A stretch of DNA of 64,000 nt from Chromobacterium subtsugae (GCF_001676875.1 NZ_JYKA01000004.1:186001-250000), one strand, 5' to 3'; counted from the first letter of the stretch, positions 47,480 to 58,473 are shown. Notes: generated by a model from the letters alone, not told the origin. Program-made: numbers and translations.

Positions 47480-49229
47480 CGCCACCCGCACCCAAAGCCG
47501 CGAGGCCGTCGCCCTGCTGACCGACGCCGCCCGCCCCGACCTGCGCCATCTGTGGCTGGGCGGCGGCTGGCTGCTGATCGCCGCCCTGCTGGAAGCGGCC
47601 GCGCCGCTGCTGGGCAAGATCTTCATCGACAGCTACCTGCTGCCGCACCGGCTGGAATGGTCGCCCGTCGTCGGCCTGCTGGCCGGCAGCCTGGCGCTGG
47701 GCGTCATCGCCGCCGTGCTGCGCTACCGGCAGCTGGTGCGGCTGGCCGGCGTGGCCATGCGCGCGGTGCTGCGCCTGCGCGAGCGGGTGTACGGCCATGT
47801 GATCCGGCTGCCGATGGCCTTCTTCGACCAGGCCATCACCGGCCAGCTGGTCAGCCGCGTCACCAACGACACCGAGTCGGTCAAAGCGCTGTACGTGCAG
47901 GCGCTGTTCGTCATCCTCAACAGCAGCATCGTGGTGCTGGGCGCGCTGGCGGCGATGGCCTGGCTGGACTGGCGGCTGATGCTGGTGACGCTGCTGCTGT
48001 TCCCGGCCACTTTCTTCATCGTCTGGCTGTACCAGCGGCTGAGCGCGCCGTCGGTGGCGCGCGCCCGCGCGCTGCGCAGCGACATCAACGCGCAGATGGC
48101 GGAATCGATAGCCGGCATCGCCGTGCTGCAGGCCAGCAACGCCGAGAGCCGCTTCGTCTCCCGCTTCGACGACACCAACCAGCGTTATTACCAGGCGCGG
48201 CTGCGCGAATTGAACGCCAACGCCTGGCTGCTGCGCCCGGCGCTGGACCTGTTGAACGTGCTGCTGTTGATCGCGGTGATCTACAGCTACGGCCAGCGCG
48301 AGCTGGGCGGGGTGGAAATCGGCGTGCTGTACGCCTTCGTCGGCTACATCGGCCGGGTGGTGGAGCCGCTGATCCAGATCACCTTGCAGTTCGGCCAGCT
48401 GCAACAGGCGGTGGTGGCGGCCAGCCGCGTCAGCCACCTGCTGCGGGAAACCGCCGCGCCGCAGTCGGCCGCCGACGGCGCCATCGCCGCCGGCGCGGTC
48501 AGCTTCCGCGGCCTGCGCTTCGGCTACCAGCCGGAACACCCGGTGCTGCACGAGCTGAGCCTGGAGATTCCGGCCGGCGGCTTCGTCGGCATCGTCGGCC
48601 ACACCGGCAGCGGCAAATCGACGCTGCTGTCGCTGCTGCTGCGCTTCTACCGGCCGCAGCAGGGGCAAATCCTGATCGACGGCCAGCCGCTGGACGATAT
48701 CGGCGACGCCGCCTTCCGCGCCGGCGTCGGCCTGGTGCCGCAAGACCCGTTCCTGCTGGCCGCCAGCGCCCGCGAAAACATCGACATGGGCCGCAACCTG
48801 CCGCAGAGCGAAATCGAGGAAGCCGCCCGCGCCGCCGGCGTGCACGAGCTGATCCTGTCGCTGGAGAACGGCTACGACAGCGATATGGGCGAGAGCGGGG
48901 CGCGGCTGTCCAGCGGCCAGAAGCAGCTGATCGCCATCGCCCGCGCGCTGGCCGGCAAGCCGCGCATCCTGCTGCTGGACGAGGCCACCTCGCACATCGA
49001 CAGCGAGACCGAGCGACTGGTGCAGCAGGCGCTGGCCAAGCTGGCCGGCAAGATCACGCTGATCTCCATCGCCCACCGCCTGTCCACCATCCGCGACGCC
49101 GACGCCATCATCGTGCTGAACCACGGCCGCATCGCCGAAACCGGCGACCACGAGCAGCTGATGCAGCTGGGCGGCATCTACCAGCGGCTGTACCTGCTGC
49201 AGCAGATGCAGACCGAGGACGAGGCGTGA
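47469..49229 (+). CDS. ABC exporter half-transporter (MdlB-like)
   Basis: Partner of the preceding gene: 586 aa, six membrane helices and an ATPase. Walker A is GHTGSGKST, the signature is LSSGQKQLIAIARAL, and Walker B is ILLLDEATSHID with the catalytic Glu present. The pair therefore has one consensus and one degenerate site. Substrate unknown; lipid or drug export is typical of the group. Its stop overlaps the GTG of the Nudix gene. Confidence 0.92.
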   Translation: MKSDATRTQSREAVALLTDAARPDLRHLWLGGGWLLIAALLEAAAPLLGKIFIDSYLLPHRLEWSPVVGLLAGSLALGVIAAVLRYRQLVRLAGVAMRAVLRLRERVYGHVIRLPMAFFDQAITGQLVSRVTNDTESVKALYVQALFVILNSSIVVLGALAAMAWLDWRLMLVTLLLFPATFFIVWLYQRLSAPSVARARALRSDINAQMAESIAGIAVLQASNAESRFVSRFDDTNQRYYQARLRELNANAWLLRPALDLLNVLLLIAVIYSYGQRELGGVEIGVLYAFVGYIGRVVEPLIQITLQFGQLQQAVVAASRVSHLLRETAAPQSAADGAIAAGAVSFRGLRFGYQPEHPVLHELSLEIPAGGFVGIVGHTGSGKSTLLSLLLRFYRPQQGQILIDGQPLDDIGDAAFRAGVGLVPQDPFLLAASARENIDMGRNLPQSEIEEAARAAGVHELILSLENGYDSDMGESGARLSSGQKQLIAIARALAGKPRILLLDEATSHIDSETERLVQQALAKLAGKITLISIAHRLSTIRDADAIIVLNHGRIAETGDHEQLMQLGGIYQRLYLLQQMQTEDEA

Positions 49230-49762
49230 GCCTGGATGCGTGCGCGGCCATCCGCGCCGAGGTGGCCGCCATTACGCCGCTGGACGCGCTGGAGGCCCAA
49301 CACCGCCAGGCCGCGCTGGATTGGATAGACTCCGGCGCGGAATTGTGGCGGCGAGCGAAGCCGGCCACGCCGCTGGTGCATTTGTCGACCTATTTCGCGC
49401 TGAAGGACGATGCCGGCCTGCTGCTGGTGGACCATCGCATCGCCGGCTTGTGGCTGCCCGCCGGCGGCCACGCCGAGCCCGGCGAGCACCCGCGCGATAC
49501 GGTGGTCCGCGAGCTGTTCGAAGAACTGGGCGTGAAAGGCTTGCCGGTGCCAGCCGCCTCGTTTCTCACTTGCACCAAAGTCGCCGGCGGCCATACCGAT
49601 GTGACGCTATGGTATGCGCTGCCGATTTCGCGCTCCCTGCCGCTGCGCCATGGCCAGGAAGAATTCCGCGAAGCGCGCTGGTTTGATTTCGACCAGATGC
49701 CTCCCGCCAGCGAGCCGCATCTCGCGCGCTTTGCCGCCAAACTGGCTAAGATAGACGCCTGA
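49226..49762 (+). CDS. Nudix hydrolase
   Basis: The protein is 178 aa. The start is GTG at 49226, overlapping the mdlB-like stop as GTGA. The Nudix box is complete: GHAEPGEHPRDTVVRELFEE followed by LG (Gx5Ex7REUXEEXGU), at about residues 82-104. The substrate is not evident. It is co-transcribed with the exporter by position. Confidence 0.9.
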   Translation: MSLDACAAIRAEVAAITPLDALEAQHRQAALDWIDSGAELWRRAKPATPLVHLSTYFALKDDAGLLLVDHRIAGLWLPAGGHAEPGEHPRDTVVRELFEELGVKGLPVPAASFLTCTKVAGGHTDVTLWYALPISRSLPLRHGQEEFREARWFDFDQMPPASEPHLARFAAKLAKIDA

Positions 49763-49799
49763 ACGCGGGCCCTGGCCCTTTCACACTACCGGAGCCCCC

Positions 49800-50483
49800 A
49801 TGTCCCGCCTGCACTTCCTCGCCAGCCTGCTCTTGCTGTCGCTGGCCTCCCTCTCCTGCCGCGCCGACGACGGCAAGGACCTCGACCTGTCGATCAGCAC
49901 CGAGCTGATGACCCGGCAGACCGCTTACGGCAATTCCTCGCGGCTGCAGCCCAGCGTGGACATGCAGTACCGCACCCGCTTCGGCGCCTTGTACATCCAG
50001 GATGGCGAAGGCGGCTGGGCGCTGCCGGCGCCGGCCGGCTGGGTGTCGCTGGGCGTGGCCAGCGAGCCGGCCTGGAGCCTGGGCGGCGGCGTGTCGCAGA
50101 GCCTGGCCATCGCCCGCTACGGCTTCGACCTGCCGCGCGACGGCAGCCTGTCCTTCGGCTACGCCAGCCGCATCGGCGACAGTCACCCCGGCCAACTGCT
50201 GGTGGCCAGCCTGGACGCGCCGCTGGGCGATTGGCGCGGGCAAAAATTCTCGGTGCTGGGCTGGGCCAGCCTGGCCAACCAGGAGCGCCGGCTGGGTTTG
50301 AATCACCATGACGACGGCGCCGGCTGGCAGCTGGAGCAAAGCAATCTGATGCTGGTGATGTCGCACCCGCTCTCCCGCCACTGGACGCTGGACCTGGGCG
50401 CCGGCAGCCGCTGGGCGGCGGAAAACACCGGCAGCCATACCGCCGGCTGGCAGACGCTGCTGGGTTTCACCTGGAAACTGTGA
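49800..50483 (+). CDS. Outer-membrane beta-barrel protein, possibly MipA/OmpV-like
   Basis: The protein is 227 aa with a signal peptide ending LSCRADD. The mature chain has alternating polar/hydrophobic stretches with many Gly, Ser and Tyr (MQYRTRFGALYIQDG, LGGGVSQSLAIARYGFDL) and ends in a hydrophobic residue after an aromatic (TLLGFTWKL), as barrels do. The layout resembles MipA/OmpV proteins, but the match is not firm. It precedes tatD with a stop-start overlap. Confidence 0.65.
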   Translation: MSRLHFLASLLLLSLASLSCRADDGKDLDLSISTELMTRQTAYGNSSRLQPSVDMQYRTRFGALYIQDGEGGWALPAPAGWVSLGVASEPAWSLGGGVSQSLAIARYGFDLPRDGSLSFGYASRIGDSHPGQLLVASLDAPLGDWRGQKFSVLGWASLANQERRLGLNHHDDGAGWQLEQSNLMLVMSHPLSRHWTLDLGAGSRWAAENTGSHTAGWQTLLGFTWKL

Positions 50484-51271
50484 TGCGCTTCGATCCGCTG
50501 CCGCCGGAGGACTGCCTGATAGACAGCCACTGCCACCTGGACGCGCCGGAGCTGGCGGCGGACGTGGACGGCGTGGTGGCGCGCGCGCGCGCGGCCGGCG
50601 TCGGCCAACTGCTGGTGCCGGCGGTGACGGCCGGCACTTTCGCCGACGTGCTGGCGATGCGCGAACGCTACGGCTGCTGGATCGCCTTCGGCCTGCACCC
50701 CATCTATCTGGACCAGCATCTGGACGAGCACTTGGCGCTGCTGGACGCCGCGCTGGCAGAGCACGCGCCGGTCGCCGTCGGCGAGATCGGACTGGATTTC
50801 TACTTGCCCGAGCTGGAGCCGGCGCGGCAGGAAAAACTCTTGGTCGAGCAATTGAAGCTGGCGCGCAAGCACGGCCTGCCGGTGGTGCTGCACGTGCGGC
50901 GCTCGGTGGACCGGGTGCTGAAACACCTGCGCGAACAGAAGGTGGAATGCGGCATCGCCCACGCCTTCAACGGCAGCGAACAACAGGCGCAGGCCTTCAT
51001 CCGCCAGGGCTTCAAGCTGGGCTTCGGCGGCGCGATGACCTACAGCGGCTCGCGCCGCATCCGCGCGCTGGCCGCCACCCTGCCGCTCTCCAGCCTGGCA
51101 TTGGAAACCGACGCGCCCGACATCCGGCCGGAATACGCGCAGGACACGCCGAACGAGCCGTTCCAGCTGGCCCGCTTCGTCGAGGTGCTGGCCGAATTGC
51201 GCGGCATGGCGGCCGCGCCGCTGCGGCGGGCGCTGCGCGAAAACACCCTGGCGGCGCTGGCCTTGCGCTGA
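50483..51271 (+). CDS. TatD-family metal-dependent DNase
   Basis: TIM-barrel hydrolase of 262 aa. DSHCHLDAPELAAD carries the HxH metal ligands; VGEIGLDFYLPELEPARQE gives the conserved Glu; VVLHVRRSVD and GIAHAFNGS hold the His ligands; ALETDAPDIRPEY holds the Asp. The ATG at 50483 (GTG at 50480 possible) overlaps the preceding stop. Several TatD paralogues exist in most proteobacteria, so I give no gene symbol. Confidence 0.92.
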   Translation: MRFDPLPPEDCLIDSHCHLDAPELAADVDGVVARARAAGVGQLLVPAVTAGTFADVLAMRERYGCWIAFGLHPIYLDQHLDEHLALLDAALAEHAPVAVGEIGLDFYLPELEPARQEKLLVEQLKLARKHGLPVVLHVRRSVDRVLKHLREQKVECGIAHAFNGSEQQAQAFIRQGFKLGFGGAMTYSGSRRIRALAATLPLSSLALETDAPDIRPEYAQDTPNEPFQLARFVEVLAELRGMAAAPLRRALRENTLAALALR

Positions 51272-51286
51272 GCGCCGGCCCAGCGA

Positions 51287-51316
51287 AAAGCCCCGGACCT
51301 GCCGGGGCTTTTTTGC
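51287..51316. terminator. Bidirectional intrinsic terminator
   Basis: AAAAGCCCCGG pairs with CCGGGGCTTTT around 51298, with A and T runs on both sides, between convergent tatD and the chemoreceptor gene. Confidence 0.9.
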
Positions 51317-51337
51317 GACGGGCGCAGCCGCGGCCGC

Positions 51338-52969
51338 TCAGGTGCGGAAACGCTGCAGGCAGCCGTCCAGTTCGTGCGACAGCGTCTGCAGCCGCGACGC
51401 CAGCGTGCTGGCTTCGCCGGCGGCCTGGTTGGTCTGGCCGTTCATCTGCGCGATCTGCTCGACGTTGCGCGCCACTTCCTGGCTGGCGTGGCTTTGCTCG
51501 GTGATGGCGCTGGCGATGTCGGTGATGCGCTCCACCGAATGCTCGGCCAGCTCGCGGATCTGGCCCAGCGCGTCTGCGACGCTGGAGGCGCTGACCACGC
51601 CGGTTTCGATGCGGCTGTTGGCCTGCTGCATGCTCTGGTAGGCGCGCTGGGTATCGGCCAGCACGCCGTCGATATGGCTGGAGATCTCGGTGGTGGCCTG
51701 GCTGGTGCGTTCGGCCAGCTTGCGCACTTCGTCGGCGACGACGGCGAAGCCGCGCCCCATCTCGCCGGCGCGCGCCGCCTCGATCGCCGCGTTCAGCGCC
51801 AACAGATTGGTCTGGTCGGCGATGTCGTGGATCACCCGCACGATGTCGCCGATATCGGCCGAGCGCTGGTTCAGGCCTTCCATCACCGCGGCGGTTTCGG
51901 TGATGCTGCTGGCGATCTGGCGGATTTCGCCGGCCGCCTTCTGCGCCAGCTCGTTGCCCGCCGACGCCTGCTCCATCGTCAGGCGCGCCTGGCGCTCCAC
52001 GTCCTGGGTGCTGTCTGCCACCAGATTGATGCTGACCGACATCTGCTCGATCGCCGCGGCGCCGCTGGCGGCGGCCTCGGATTGCCGCGCCGACGCCGAC
52101 GACACGTGCTCGCTGACCTGGCTGAGCTGGCCGGCGGCCTGGGCCAGGCTGGTCGAGTGGCCCTGCGACTCCACCACCACCGCCCGCACCGTGTCCACCA
52201 GTTTGGTCAGCGAGCCGGCGACGTTGCCCAGCTCGTTCTGGCCGAAATCGGGCAGTTGCAGCCTGAGGTTGCGCTGGTCGGCCAGCTCATGGCTGCTATC
52301 GCGCATCTGCAGCAGCGGCTGGCGGATGGAGGCGATGATGATCCAGGCCACCAGCGCGCCGGCCGCCAGCGCCACGGCGATTTCCACCAGCAGCTGGTTG
52401 CGCACGCTGGCGGCGGTGGCGTCGATCTGGTCGTCCAGCTGGCCCACCGCATCGGCCGCCACCTTGCCCAGCGCCTCGCTGACGCTTTCCATCTGATGGA
52501 TGTTGTCCTTGTACTGATCCAGCTGCTTGTTGGCGTCGGCGGTGGCGGTGACCTGCTTGCCTTCCACCATGCCGGACACCTTGCCGACGCCGTCGGCGTA
52601 GCCGGCCAGCAGCGTCGACAGCTTGTTCAGCTGCTGAGCGGCGTCGTCGTTGAGCGGATGGCCGCCGGCCTGCTGGATGGCCTTCTGCGCGCCCGCCTGC
52701 GCGCTCTTCCACTTGCCCAGGTATTCGGCGCGCTTGGCGTCGTCGGCGATATTGATGAAGTAGTCTTTTTCGAAGCGGCGCAGATTGCCCATATTGCGCT
52801 GCAATTCGACGATGTCCGTGTAGAACAGCAGGTCATGCGAGCTGACCTCCTCCACCCGCTTGGAGATCTTGTTCAGACCCAGCTGGGTCAGACAACCGGT
52901 CAAGATCAGGGCCGCCAACAATAGCCCGAAGCCCAGGGTGATCCTGGCCGCGATAGACAAATTCCGCAT
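51338..52969 (-). CDS. Methyl-accepting chemotaxis protein
   Basis: Chemoreceptor of 543 aa. Membrane helix 1 is at residues 10-30 and helix 2 at about 190-212 ([20 protein letters not shown]). Between them is a four-helix-bundle periplasmic sensor of about 150 residues. HAMP and the long signalling coiled coil follow, with the conserved hairpin tip [20 protein letters not shown] near residue 390. No pentapeptide CheR tether at the C-terminus. Ligand unknown. Confidence 0.95.
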   Translation of the reverse strand: MRNLSIAARITLGFGLLLAALILTGCLTQLGLNKISKRVEEVSSHDLLFYTDIVELQRNMGNLRRFEKDYFINIADDAKRAEYLGKWKSAQAGAQKAIQQAGGHPLNDDAAQQLNKLSTLLAGYADGVGKVSGMVEGKQVTATADANKQLDQYKDNIHQMESVSEALGKVAADAVGQLDDQIDATAASVRNQLLVEIAVALAAGALVAWIIIASIRQPLLQMRDSSHELADQRNLRLQLPDFGQNELGNVAGSLTKLVDTVRAVVVESQGHSTSLAQAAGQLSQVSEHVSSASARQSEAAASGAAAIEQMSVSINLVADSTQDVERQARLTMEQASAGNELAQKAAGEIRQIASSITETAAVMEGLNQRSADIGDIVRVIHDIADQTNLLALNAAIEAARAGEMGRGFAVVADEVRKLAERTSQATTEISSHIDGVLADTQRAYQSMQQANSRIETGVVSASSVADALGQIRELAEHSVERITDIASAITEQSHASQEVARNVEQIAQMNGQTNQAAGEASTLASRLQTLSHELDGCLQRFRT

Positions 52970-53117
52970 GGTATTTCCCCATACCCGATGAGATTGAACC
53001 TGGCCGGGCTGAGCCCGATCCGTTTTAGTGCTGCGATTCTAGTTGACGACTGTCGTTACAAACCAGTTACAACATCCCCAACGGTTAAATTCACGCCGTC
53101 GCAGTATCAAAAAGCTC

Positions 53118-53153
53118 AAAAAAAAGCCGGCAGCATGGGCCGCCGGCTTTTTC
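53118..53153. terminator. Intrinsic terminator
   Basis: AAGCCGGC pairs with GCCGGCTT with A and T runs on both sides. It lies beyond the DUF2069 gene stop and ends the long his-tat minus-strand run. Confidence 0.85.
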
Positions 53154-53169
53154 GCGCGCGTGTCGCAGC

Positions 53170-53514
53170 TCAAGCTCTGCGCTTGAAGCTCCTGGCAAAT
53201 CCCAATACACAGATAAAGAATAGTGTACTAAGCAGAACTTCACCCAAGGCAAAGCGTCCGGCGAGGCCGGGGTCCGCCCAGCCGCGCATCACCCCTTCGC
53301 TGAAAAAAGCCAGGATGAACATGCTGGACCATTGATAGGTATAGAGCCGGCCGGCCAGGATGCCGCGCAGCGGCAGCAACAGCAGCAAGGCCTTGAACGC
53401 CAGGAAGGAGCCGCCCGGACGCAGCGGCGCCAGCGACAGCTCCCAGGCCAGCGTCAGCAGGATCAGCGCGATCAGCGCCGCCGACGCGCCGCGGCGGAAG
53501 AAGTCGCGGCTCAT
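53170..53514 (-). CDS. DUF2069 membrane protein
   Basis: The protein is 114 aa with four membrane helices. RILAG-type loop (LRGILAGRLYTYQWSSMFIL) and FFSEGVMRGW are the DUF2069 features. The ATG at 53514 overlaps the tatC stop (ATGA). Function unknown. Confidence 0.88.
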   Translation of the reverse strand: MSRDFFRRGASAALIALILLTLAWELSLAPLRPGGSFLAFKALLLLLPLRGILAGRLYTYQWSSMFILAFFSEGVMRGWADPGLAGRFALGEVLLSTLFFICVLGFARSFKRRA

Positions 53515-54254
53515 GGCGCCGATTCGGCCTGTTCGCGCGCGCGCGCCTTGCGCTCCATCAGCGCCGCCGCCAGGACCCCCACTTCGAACAGCAGCCACAG
53601 CGGCACCGCCAGCATGGTCTGCGACAGCACGTCCGGCGGCGTGACGATGGCGGCCACCACGAAGGCGCCGACGATCACGTAAGGCCGCGCCTCGCGCAGC
53701 TTGGCCACCGTCACCACGCCCATCCGCGTCAGCAGGATCACGATCACCGGCACCTCGAAGGTGGTGCCGAAGGCGAGGAACATGCCGAGCACGAAGGACA
53801 GGTATTTGTCGATGTCGGTCATCATGCTCACCCCCGCCGGCGTCACCGCCGACATGAAGTGGAACACCACCGGAAACACCAGGAAATAAGCGAAGCTCAT
53901 CCCCAGGAGGAACAGCAGCAGGCTGGCCAGCACCAAGGGCAGGACCAGCTTTTTCTCATGGCTGTAAAGCCCGGGCGCGACAAAGGCCCACACCTGGTAC
54001 AGCGTGTTGGGCAGCGACACCAGGAAGGCCACCAGCATGGTCACCTTCATCGGCACGAAGAAGGTGGACGTGACTTCGGTGGCGATCATGCTGCCGCCCT
54101 GCGGCAGCGCGTCCAGCAAAGGCTTGGCCAGCAGATGGTAGATGTCGGACGACCAATGGAACAGGCCGAGGAAGACCAGGGCGATGCCCAACAGGGCGCG
54201 CACCAGCCGGGTGCGCAGCTCGATCAGGTGCGCGAGCAGCGGTTGTTCGTTCAT
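53511..54254 (-). CDS. tatC: Sec-independent translocase TatC
   Basis: Six-helix receptor subunit of the twin-arginine translocase, which exports folded proteins. It is 247 aa, starting MNEQPLLAHLIELRTRLVRA with the conserved N-terminal Glu/Leu/Arg segment that recognises the signal peptide. NTLYQVWAFVAPGLYSHEK and the LAFGTTFEVPVIV region (with the conserved FE) follow. It overlaps tatB at its 5' end and the DUF2069 gene at its 3' end. Confidence 0.97.
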   Translation of the reverse strand: MNEQPLLAHLIELRTRLVRALLGIALVFLGLFHWSSDIYHLLAKPLLDALPQGGSMIATEVTSTFFVPMKVTMLVAFLVSLPNTLYQVWAFVAPGLYSHEKKLVLPLVLASLLLFLLGMSFAYFLVFPVVFHFMSAVTPAGVSMMTDIDKYLSFVLGMFLAFGTTFEVPVIVILLTRMGVVTVAKLREARPYVIVGAFVVAAIVTPPDVLSQTMLAVPLWLLFEVGVLAAALMERKARAREQAESAP

Positions 54255-54745
54255 TCGCGGGCTTGGGAGGCGGAGGGTTGGGAAGCGGGCGGATGGTGCG
54301 GCGGCAGATCGTCGAACAGGTCGAGCTGGTTTTCGTCGCGCGGCGCGGCGGCTTCGGCCGCGGCCGGCGCCTCGGCCGCTTCCGCTTCGGGATGCAGGCT
54401 CTGGTGTATCGTGCGCTCGGCCTCGAACAGCGGGCCGGCGGCCTCGTCAGCCAGCGCGCGCGCTTCGGCGGCATGGCCATCCACCGCCTGCCGCACTTCA
54501 TTCACTTCCGCTTCCAGCTGGCCGCGGAAGGTATGGGCGGCATCCTGCAAGTCCTGGCGCAGGCTGTCCAGCCCGCTCAGGTTGGCCTGCTGGTGGATGT
54601 CGGCCTTCACCGTGGCGACGAAACGCTGCGCGCGCGCCACCAGCGCCCCCACGGTGCGGGCCACGGTGGGCAGGCGCTCCGGCCCCAGCACCACCAGCGC
54701 CACCACGCCGATCAGGACGAATTCGCCGAAACTGATGTCAAGCAC
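54251..54745 (-). CDS. tatB: Sec-independent translocase TatB
   Basis: Single-span TatB of 164 aa. MLDISFGEFVLIGVVALVVL is the short N-terminal membrane helix with its Glu, followed by GPERLPTVARTVG, the amphipathic hinge that is diagnostic of TatB. A long Ala/Glu/Pro-rich tail follows. It is 15 bp after tatA. Confidence 0.96.
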   Translation of the reverse strand: MLDISFGEFVLIGVVALVVLGPERLPTVARTVGALVARAQRFVATVKADIHQQANLSGLDSLRQDLQDAAHTFRGQLEAEVNEVRQAVDGHAAEARALADEAAGPLFEAERTIHQSLHPEAEAAEAPAAAEAAAPRDENQLDLFDDLPPHHPPASQPSASQARE

Positions 54746-54760
54746 GCCGCGTCACCGTGC

Positions 54761-54973
54761 TTATTTCTTGTCGGCTTCGCCGTCGATGATGCGGCCGGTC
54801 TGCTCGGGAGGCTGCTGCGCGCCGCCCTTGCCTTCGTTCATGCCTTCCTTGAAACCCTTGACCGCATTGCCCAGATCCTTGCCGATATTGGGCAGCTTCT
54901 TGGTGCCGAACACCAGTACCACGATCAGCAGCACGATCAGCCAGTGCCAGATGCTGAGAGAACCCATTTTCAC
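54761..54973 (-). CDS. tatA: Sec-independent translocase TatA
   Basis: Pore-forming TatA of 70 aa: [20 protein letters not shown] is the membrane helix and [20 protein letters not shown] the amphipathic helix with the family's FG-x-KKLP. The start could also be the second Met. It is the first tat gene, downstream of hinT. Confidence 0.96.
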   Translation of the reverse strand: MKMGSLSIWHWLIVLLIVVLVFGTKKLPNIGKDLGNAVKGFKEGMNEGKGGAQQPPEQTGRIIDGEADKK

Positions 54974-55020
54974 TTTCCTTATTTCAGAAACGGGCGGCGC
55001 CGCGCGACGCCCAGGCGCGC

Positions 55021-55344
55021 TCAGCCTTTGTGGCCGAACACGTGCACATGCAGGTGGAACACTTCCTGGCCGCCGCCGCGGCCGGTGTTGATGCCGGTCT
55101 TGAAGCCGGACTCCAGGCCCTGCTCCTTGGCCAGCTTCGGCGCCAGCGTCAGAATCCGGCCCAGCACCGCCTCATGCTCGGGACCGCAATGGGCCAGCGA
55201 ATCGACGTGCAGCTTGGGAATGATCATGAAATGCACCGGCGCGATCGGACGAATGTCGTGAAAGGCCAGCACGTCGTCGTCTTCGTAAACCTTGTTGGCG
55301 GGAATCTGTCCCGCCACGATCTTGCAGAAAAGGCAGTCGCTCAT
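55021..55344 (-). CDS. hinT: HIT-family purine nucleoside phosphoramidase HinT
   Basis: Hydrolyses AMP-N and AMP-O phosphoramidates. The protein is 107 aa with [20 protein letters not shown] at the N-terminus and the histidine triad FHLHVHVFG at the C-terminus, where the middle His is the nucleophile. It lies between hisE and tatA, a common betaproteobacterial order. Confidence 0.95.
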   Translation of the reverse strand: MSDCLFCKIVAGQIPANKVYEDDDVLAFHDIRPIAPVHFMIIPKLHVDSLAHCGPEHEAVLGRILTLAPKLAKEQGLESGFKTGINTGRGGGQEVFHLHVHVFGHKG

Positions 55345-55357
55345 CTTGTATCCCGTA

Positions 55358-55684
55358 TCAGGCGGAGGGTTTGCGCGAGGCTTTCTCGTCCAGCCCGGAA
55401 ATGCCTTCGCGGCGATGCAGCTCCATCACCACGTCTTCCGGACGCAGGCCATGATATGTCAACAGCACCATGGTATGGAACCACAGATCGGCGACTTCGC
55501 GCACCAGGTGCAGTTTATCCTTGTCCTTGGAGGCCATCAGCGTTTCCGCGGCCTCTTCCGCCACCTTCTTCAGGATGGCGTCCTCGCCCTTGTGGAACAG
55601 CGAAGCCACGTAGGACGATTGCGGAGCGGCCTCGCGCCGCGCCTCCAGCGTATCGGCGATGTTTTTCAACACATCCGGGGTCAT
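55358..55684 (-). CDS. hisE: Phosphoribosyl-ATP pyrophosphatase
   Basis: Second enzyme of histidine synthesis, removing pyrophosphate from PR-ATP. The 108-aa protein shows the all-alpha MazG-like fold residues [16 protein letters not shown] and [14 protein letters not shown] with the metal-binding Glu and Asp. HisE is separate from HisI here, as in most betaproteobacteria, while in enterics the two are fused. Confidence 0.95.
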   Translation of the reverse strand: MTPDVLKNIADTLEARREAAPQSSYVASLFHKGEDAILKKVAEEAAETLMASKDKDKLHLVREVADLWFHTMVLLTYHGLRPEDVVMELHRREGISGLDEKASRKPSA

Positions 55685-55805
55685 ATCGATATCCTTTGCG
55701 CCGAAATCCGGCGATTATGCGGGCCCGGCATGGCGCGCTGATGACAGCGCGGCCCGGCCAGCCATTCTAACCCGTCCGCCTGCCGCGGCGTTGATCGGCG
55801 GCAAC

Positions 55806-56185
55806 TCAGCCGTGATAGATGCTGTGCGGATCCTTCAGCACGGCGTCGACGATGGTCCAGCCGCCATTCTCGAAACGGCGGTAAAAACAGCTTTCCCGTC
55901 CGGTATGACAGGCGATGCCGCCGATTTGTTCTATCTGCATCACGATGACGTCGCCGTCGCAGTCCAACCGCAACTCCTTCACCGTCTGCCGGTGGCCGGA
56001 CTCCTCGCCTTTTTTCCATAGTTTCTGCCGCGAGCGGCTGAAATAATGCGCGATGCCGGTGTCGGCGGTCAGCTGCAGGCTTTCGCGGTTCATCCACGCC
56101 ACCATCAGCACCCGGCCGCTGGCCGCGTCCTGGGCGATGGCGGTCACCAGGCCCTTGTCGTCCCACTTCACTTCATCCAGCCAGC

Positions 56186-56189
<4 letters not shown>
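55806..56189 (-). CDS. hisI: Phosphoribosyl-AMP cyclohydrolase
   Basis: Third enzyme of histidine synthesis, opening the adenine ring of PR-AMP. It is 127 aa from the ATG at 56189, starting [48 protein letters not shown] and [20 protein letters not shown] carry the Mg and Zn ligands (the Cys after CDxD and the CHTGRESC pair). Its ATG overlaps the hisF stop. Confidence 0.96.
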
Positions 56190-56950
<761 letters not shown>

Positions 56951-57026
56951 GTGAGTATCCGCAAAACCGGCAGCGCGCCGACGCCGGGAACGCTCCCGGC
57001 GGCGGACGCGCCGCCTGCAGCCGTTT

Positions 57027-57767
57027 TTATTCGGCCAGTTCGTCCGCCAGCGTCTGCGCGGCGGCGAAATCAATGCTGCCCTCGTAGATCGCGCGGCCGG
57101 TGATGGCGCCTTCGATGCCCTCTTCCTCCACCGCGCACAGCGCGCGGATGTCGTCGAGGTTGGTCAGGCCGCCGGAGGCGATCACCGGGATGGTCAGCGC
57201 CTGCGCCAGCTTGACGGTGGCTTCGATGTTGACGCCGTTCATCATGCCGTCGCGGCCGATGTCGGTGTAGATCACCGAGTTGACGCCGTAATCCTGGAAG
57301 CGCTTGGCCAGATCGATCACATTGTGATTGGTGATCTTGGCCCAGCCATCGATCGCCACCATGCCGTCCTTGGCGTCCAGGCCGACGATGACTTGGCCGG
57401 GGAAGGCGTCGCAGGCGTCATGCAGGAAGCCCGGCGTCTTGACGGCGGCGGTGCCGATGATCACATAGGACAGGCCCATGTCGAGGTAGGCCTCGATGGT
57501 GTCCAGATCGCGGATGCCGCCCCCCAGCTGCACCGGCATGTCCTCGCCGACCTCGCCGAGGATGTCGCGGATCACCGCCAGGTTTTTGGGTTTGCCGGCG
57601 AAGGCGCCGTTGAGGTCCACCAGATGCAACCGGCGCGCGCCCTGGTCGCGCCAGTGGGCGGCAACCTTGACCGGATCGTCGGAGAAAATGGTGGCATCGT
57701 CCATCGCGCCCTGTCTCAGGCGCACGCATTGACCGTCTTTCAGGTCTATCGCGGGTATCAGCAGCAT
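57027..57767 (-). CDS. hisA: ProFAR isomerase HisA
   Basis: Isomerase that opens the ribose of ProFAR, with the same barrel fold as HisF. It is 246 aa: [20 protein letters not shown] with the catalytic Asp8, and [14 protein letters not shown] with the second Asp. It lies between hisH (21 bp) and hisF (76 bp). Confidence 0.97.
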   Translation of the reverse strand: MLLIPAIDLKDGQCVRLRQGAMDDATIFSDDPVKVAAHWRDQGARRLHLVDLNGAFAGKPKNLAVIRDILGEVGEDMPVQLGGGIRDLDTIEAYLDMGLSYVIIGTAAVKTPGFLHDACDAFPGQVIVGLDAKDGMVAIDGWAKITNHNVIDLAKRFQDYGVNSVIYTDIGRDGMMNGVNIEATVKLAQALTIPVIASGGLTNLDDIRALCAVEEEGIEGAITGRAIYEGSIDFAAAQTLADELAE

Positions 57768-57788
57768 GGTGCTAAGTCGAAACGTAAG

Positions 57789-58427
57789 TTAAACATTGCC
57801 GTCCCAGGCCAGGAAGTTCTTCATCATCTGAAGTCCGGCCCGGTGGCTCTTCTCGGTGTGAAACTGTGTGGCGAATATATTGCCACGCCCGACGATACAG
57901 GAAAAACGCTCGGGATAATCACTTTCCGCCAGGCTCAGCGACGCGTCGCCGGGCGCAAAGTGGTAACTATGCACAAAATAGAAGCGCTCGCCATCGGCGA
58001 TGCCGGCGAACATCGGGTGGGCGCGGCGCTGGTAAACCTGGTTCCAGCCCATGTGCGGCACCTTCAGGCGCTCGCCGCCGGCGACCAGGCCGTCGGCGAA
58101 GCGCACCACCTTGCCCGCAAACAGGCCCAGGCCGGCGGTGTCGCCTTCCTCGCTATGATCGAACAATAGCTGCGCGCCGACGCAGATTCCAAAAAACGGC
58201 TTGCTCTGCGTGGTTTCACGGACCGCGTCGGCCAGGCCGTGGCGGTTCAATTCGCGCATGCAGTCGGGCATCGCGCCCTGGCCGGGGAAGACTACCTTAT
58301 CGGCCTTCACCACCGCTTCCGGGTCGCGGGTGAGGAAAATATCGGCGCCGGTTTCGTTGACGGCCTGCAGGGACTTCAGCACCGAGTGCAGATTGCCCAT
58401 GCCGTAGTCGATGACTGCGACTTTCAT
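57789..58427 (-). CDS. hisH: Imidazole glycerol phosphate synthase subunit HisH
   Basis: Glutamine amidotransferase subunit of 212 aa, feeding ammonia to HisF. The catalytic Cys is in FFGICVGAQLLFD (usually GxCxGxQ), the His and Glu in FATQFHTEKSHRAG. The start MKVAVIDYGMGNLHSVLKSL is typical. Confidence 0.97.
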   Translation of the reverse strand: MKVAVIDYGMGNLHSVLKSLQAVNETGADIFLTRDPEAVVKADKVVFPGQGAMPDCMRELNRHGLADAVRETTQSKPFFGICVGAQLLFDHSEEGDTAGLGLFAGKVVRFADGLVAGGERLKVPHMGWNQVYQRRAHPMFAGIADGERFYFVHSYHFAPGDASLSLAESDYPERFSCIVGRGNIFATQFHTEKSHRAGLQMMKNFLAWDGNV

Positions 58428-58473
58428 CTTGCTACCTGCTCATATTCGGGTTGGAACCACTCCGCGGCGCGGC

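Noticed and set aside
47552-49762. 736-aa frame across the MdlB-like gene and Nudix gene
   Set aside because: Only its last part, from the GTG at 49226, is the real Nudix gene; the rest is an Arg/Gly/Pro-rich shadow of the ABC exporter.
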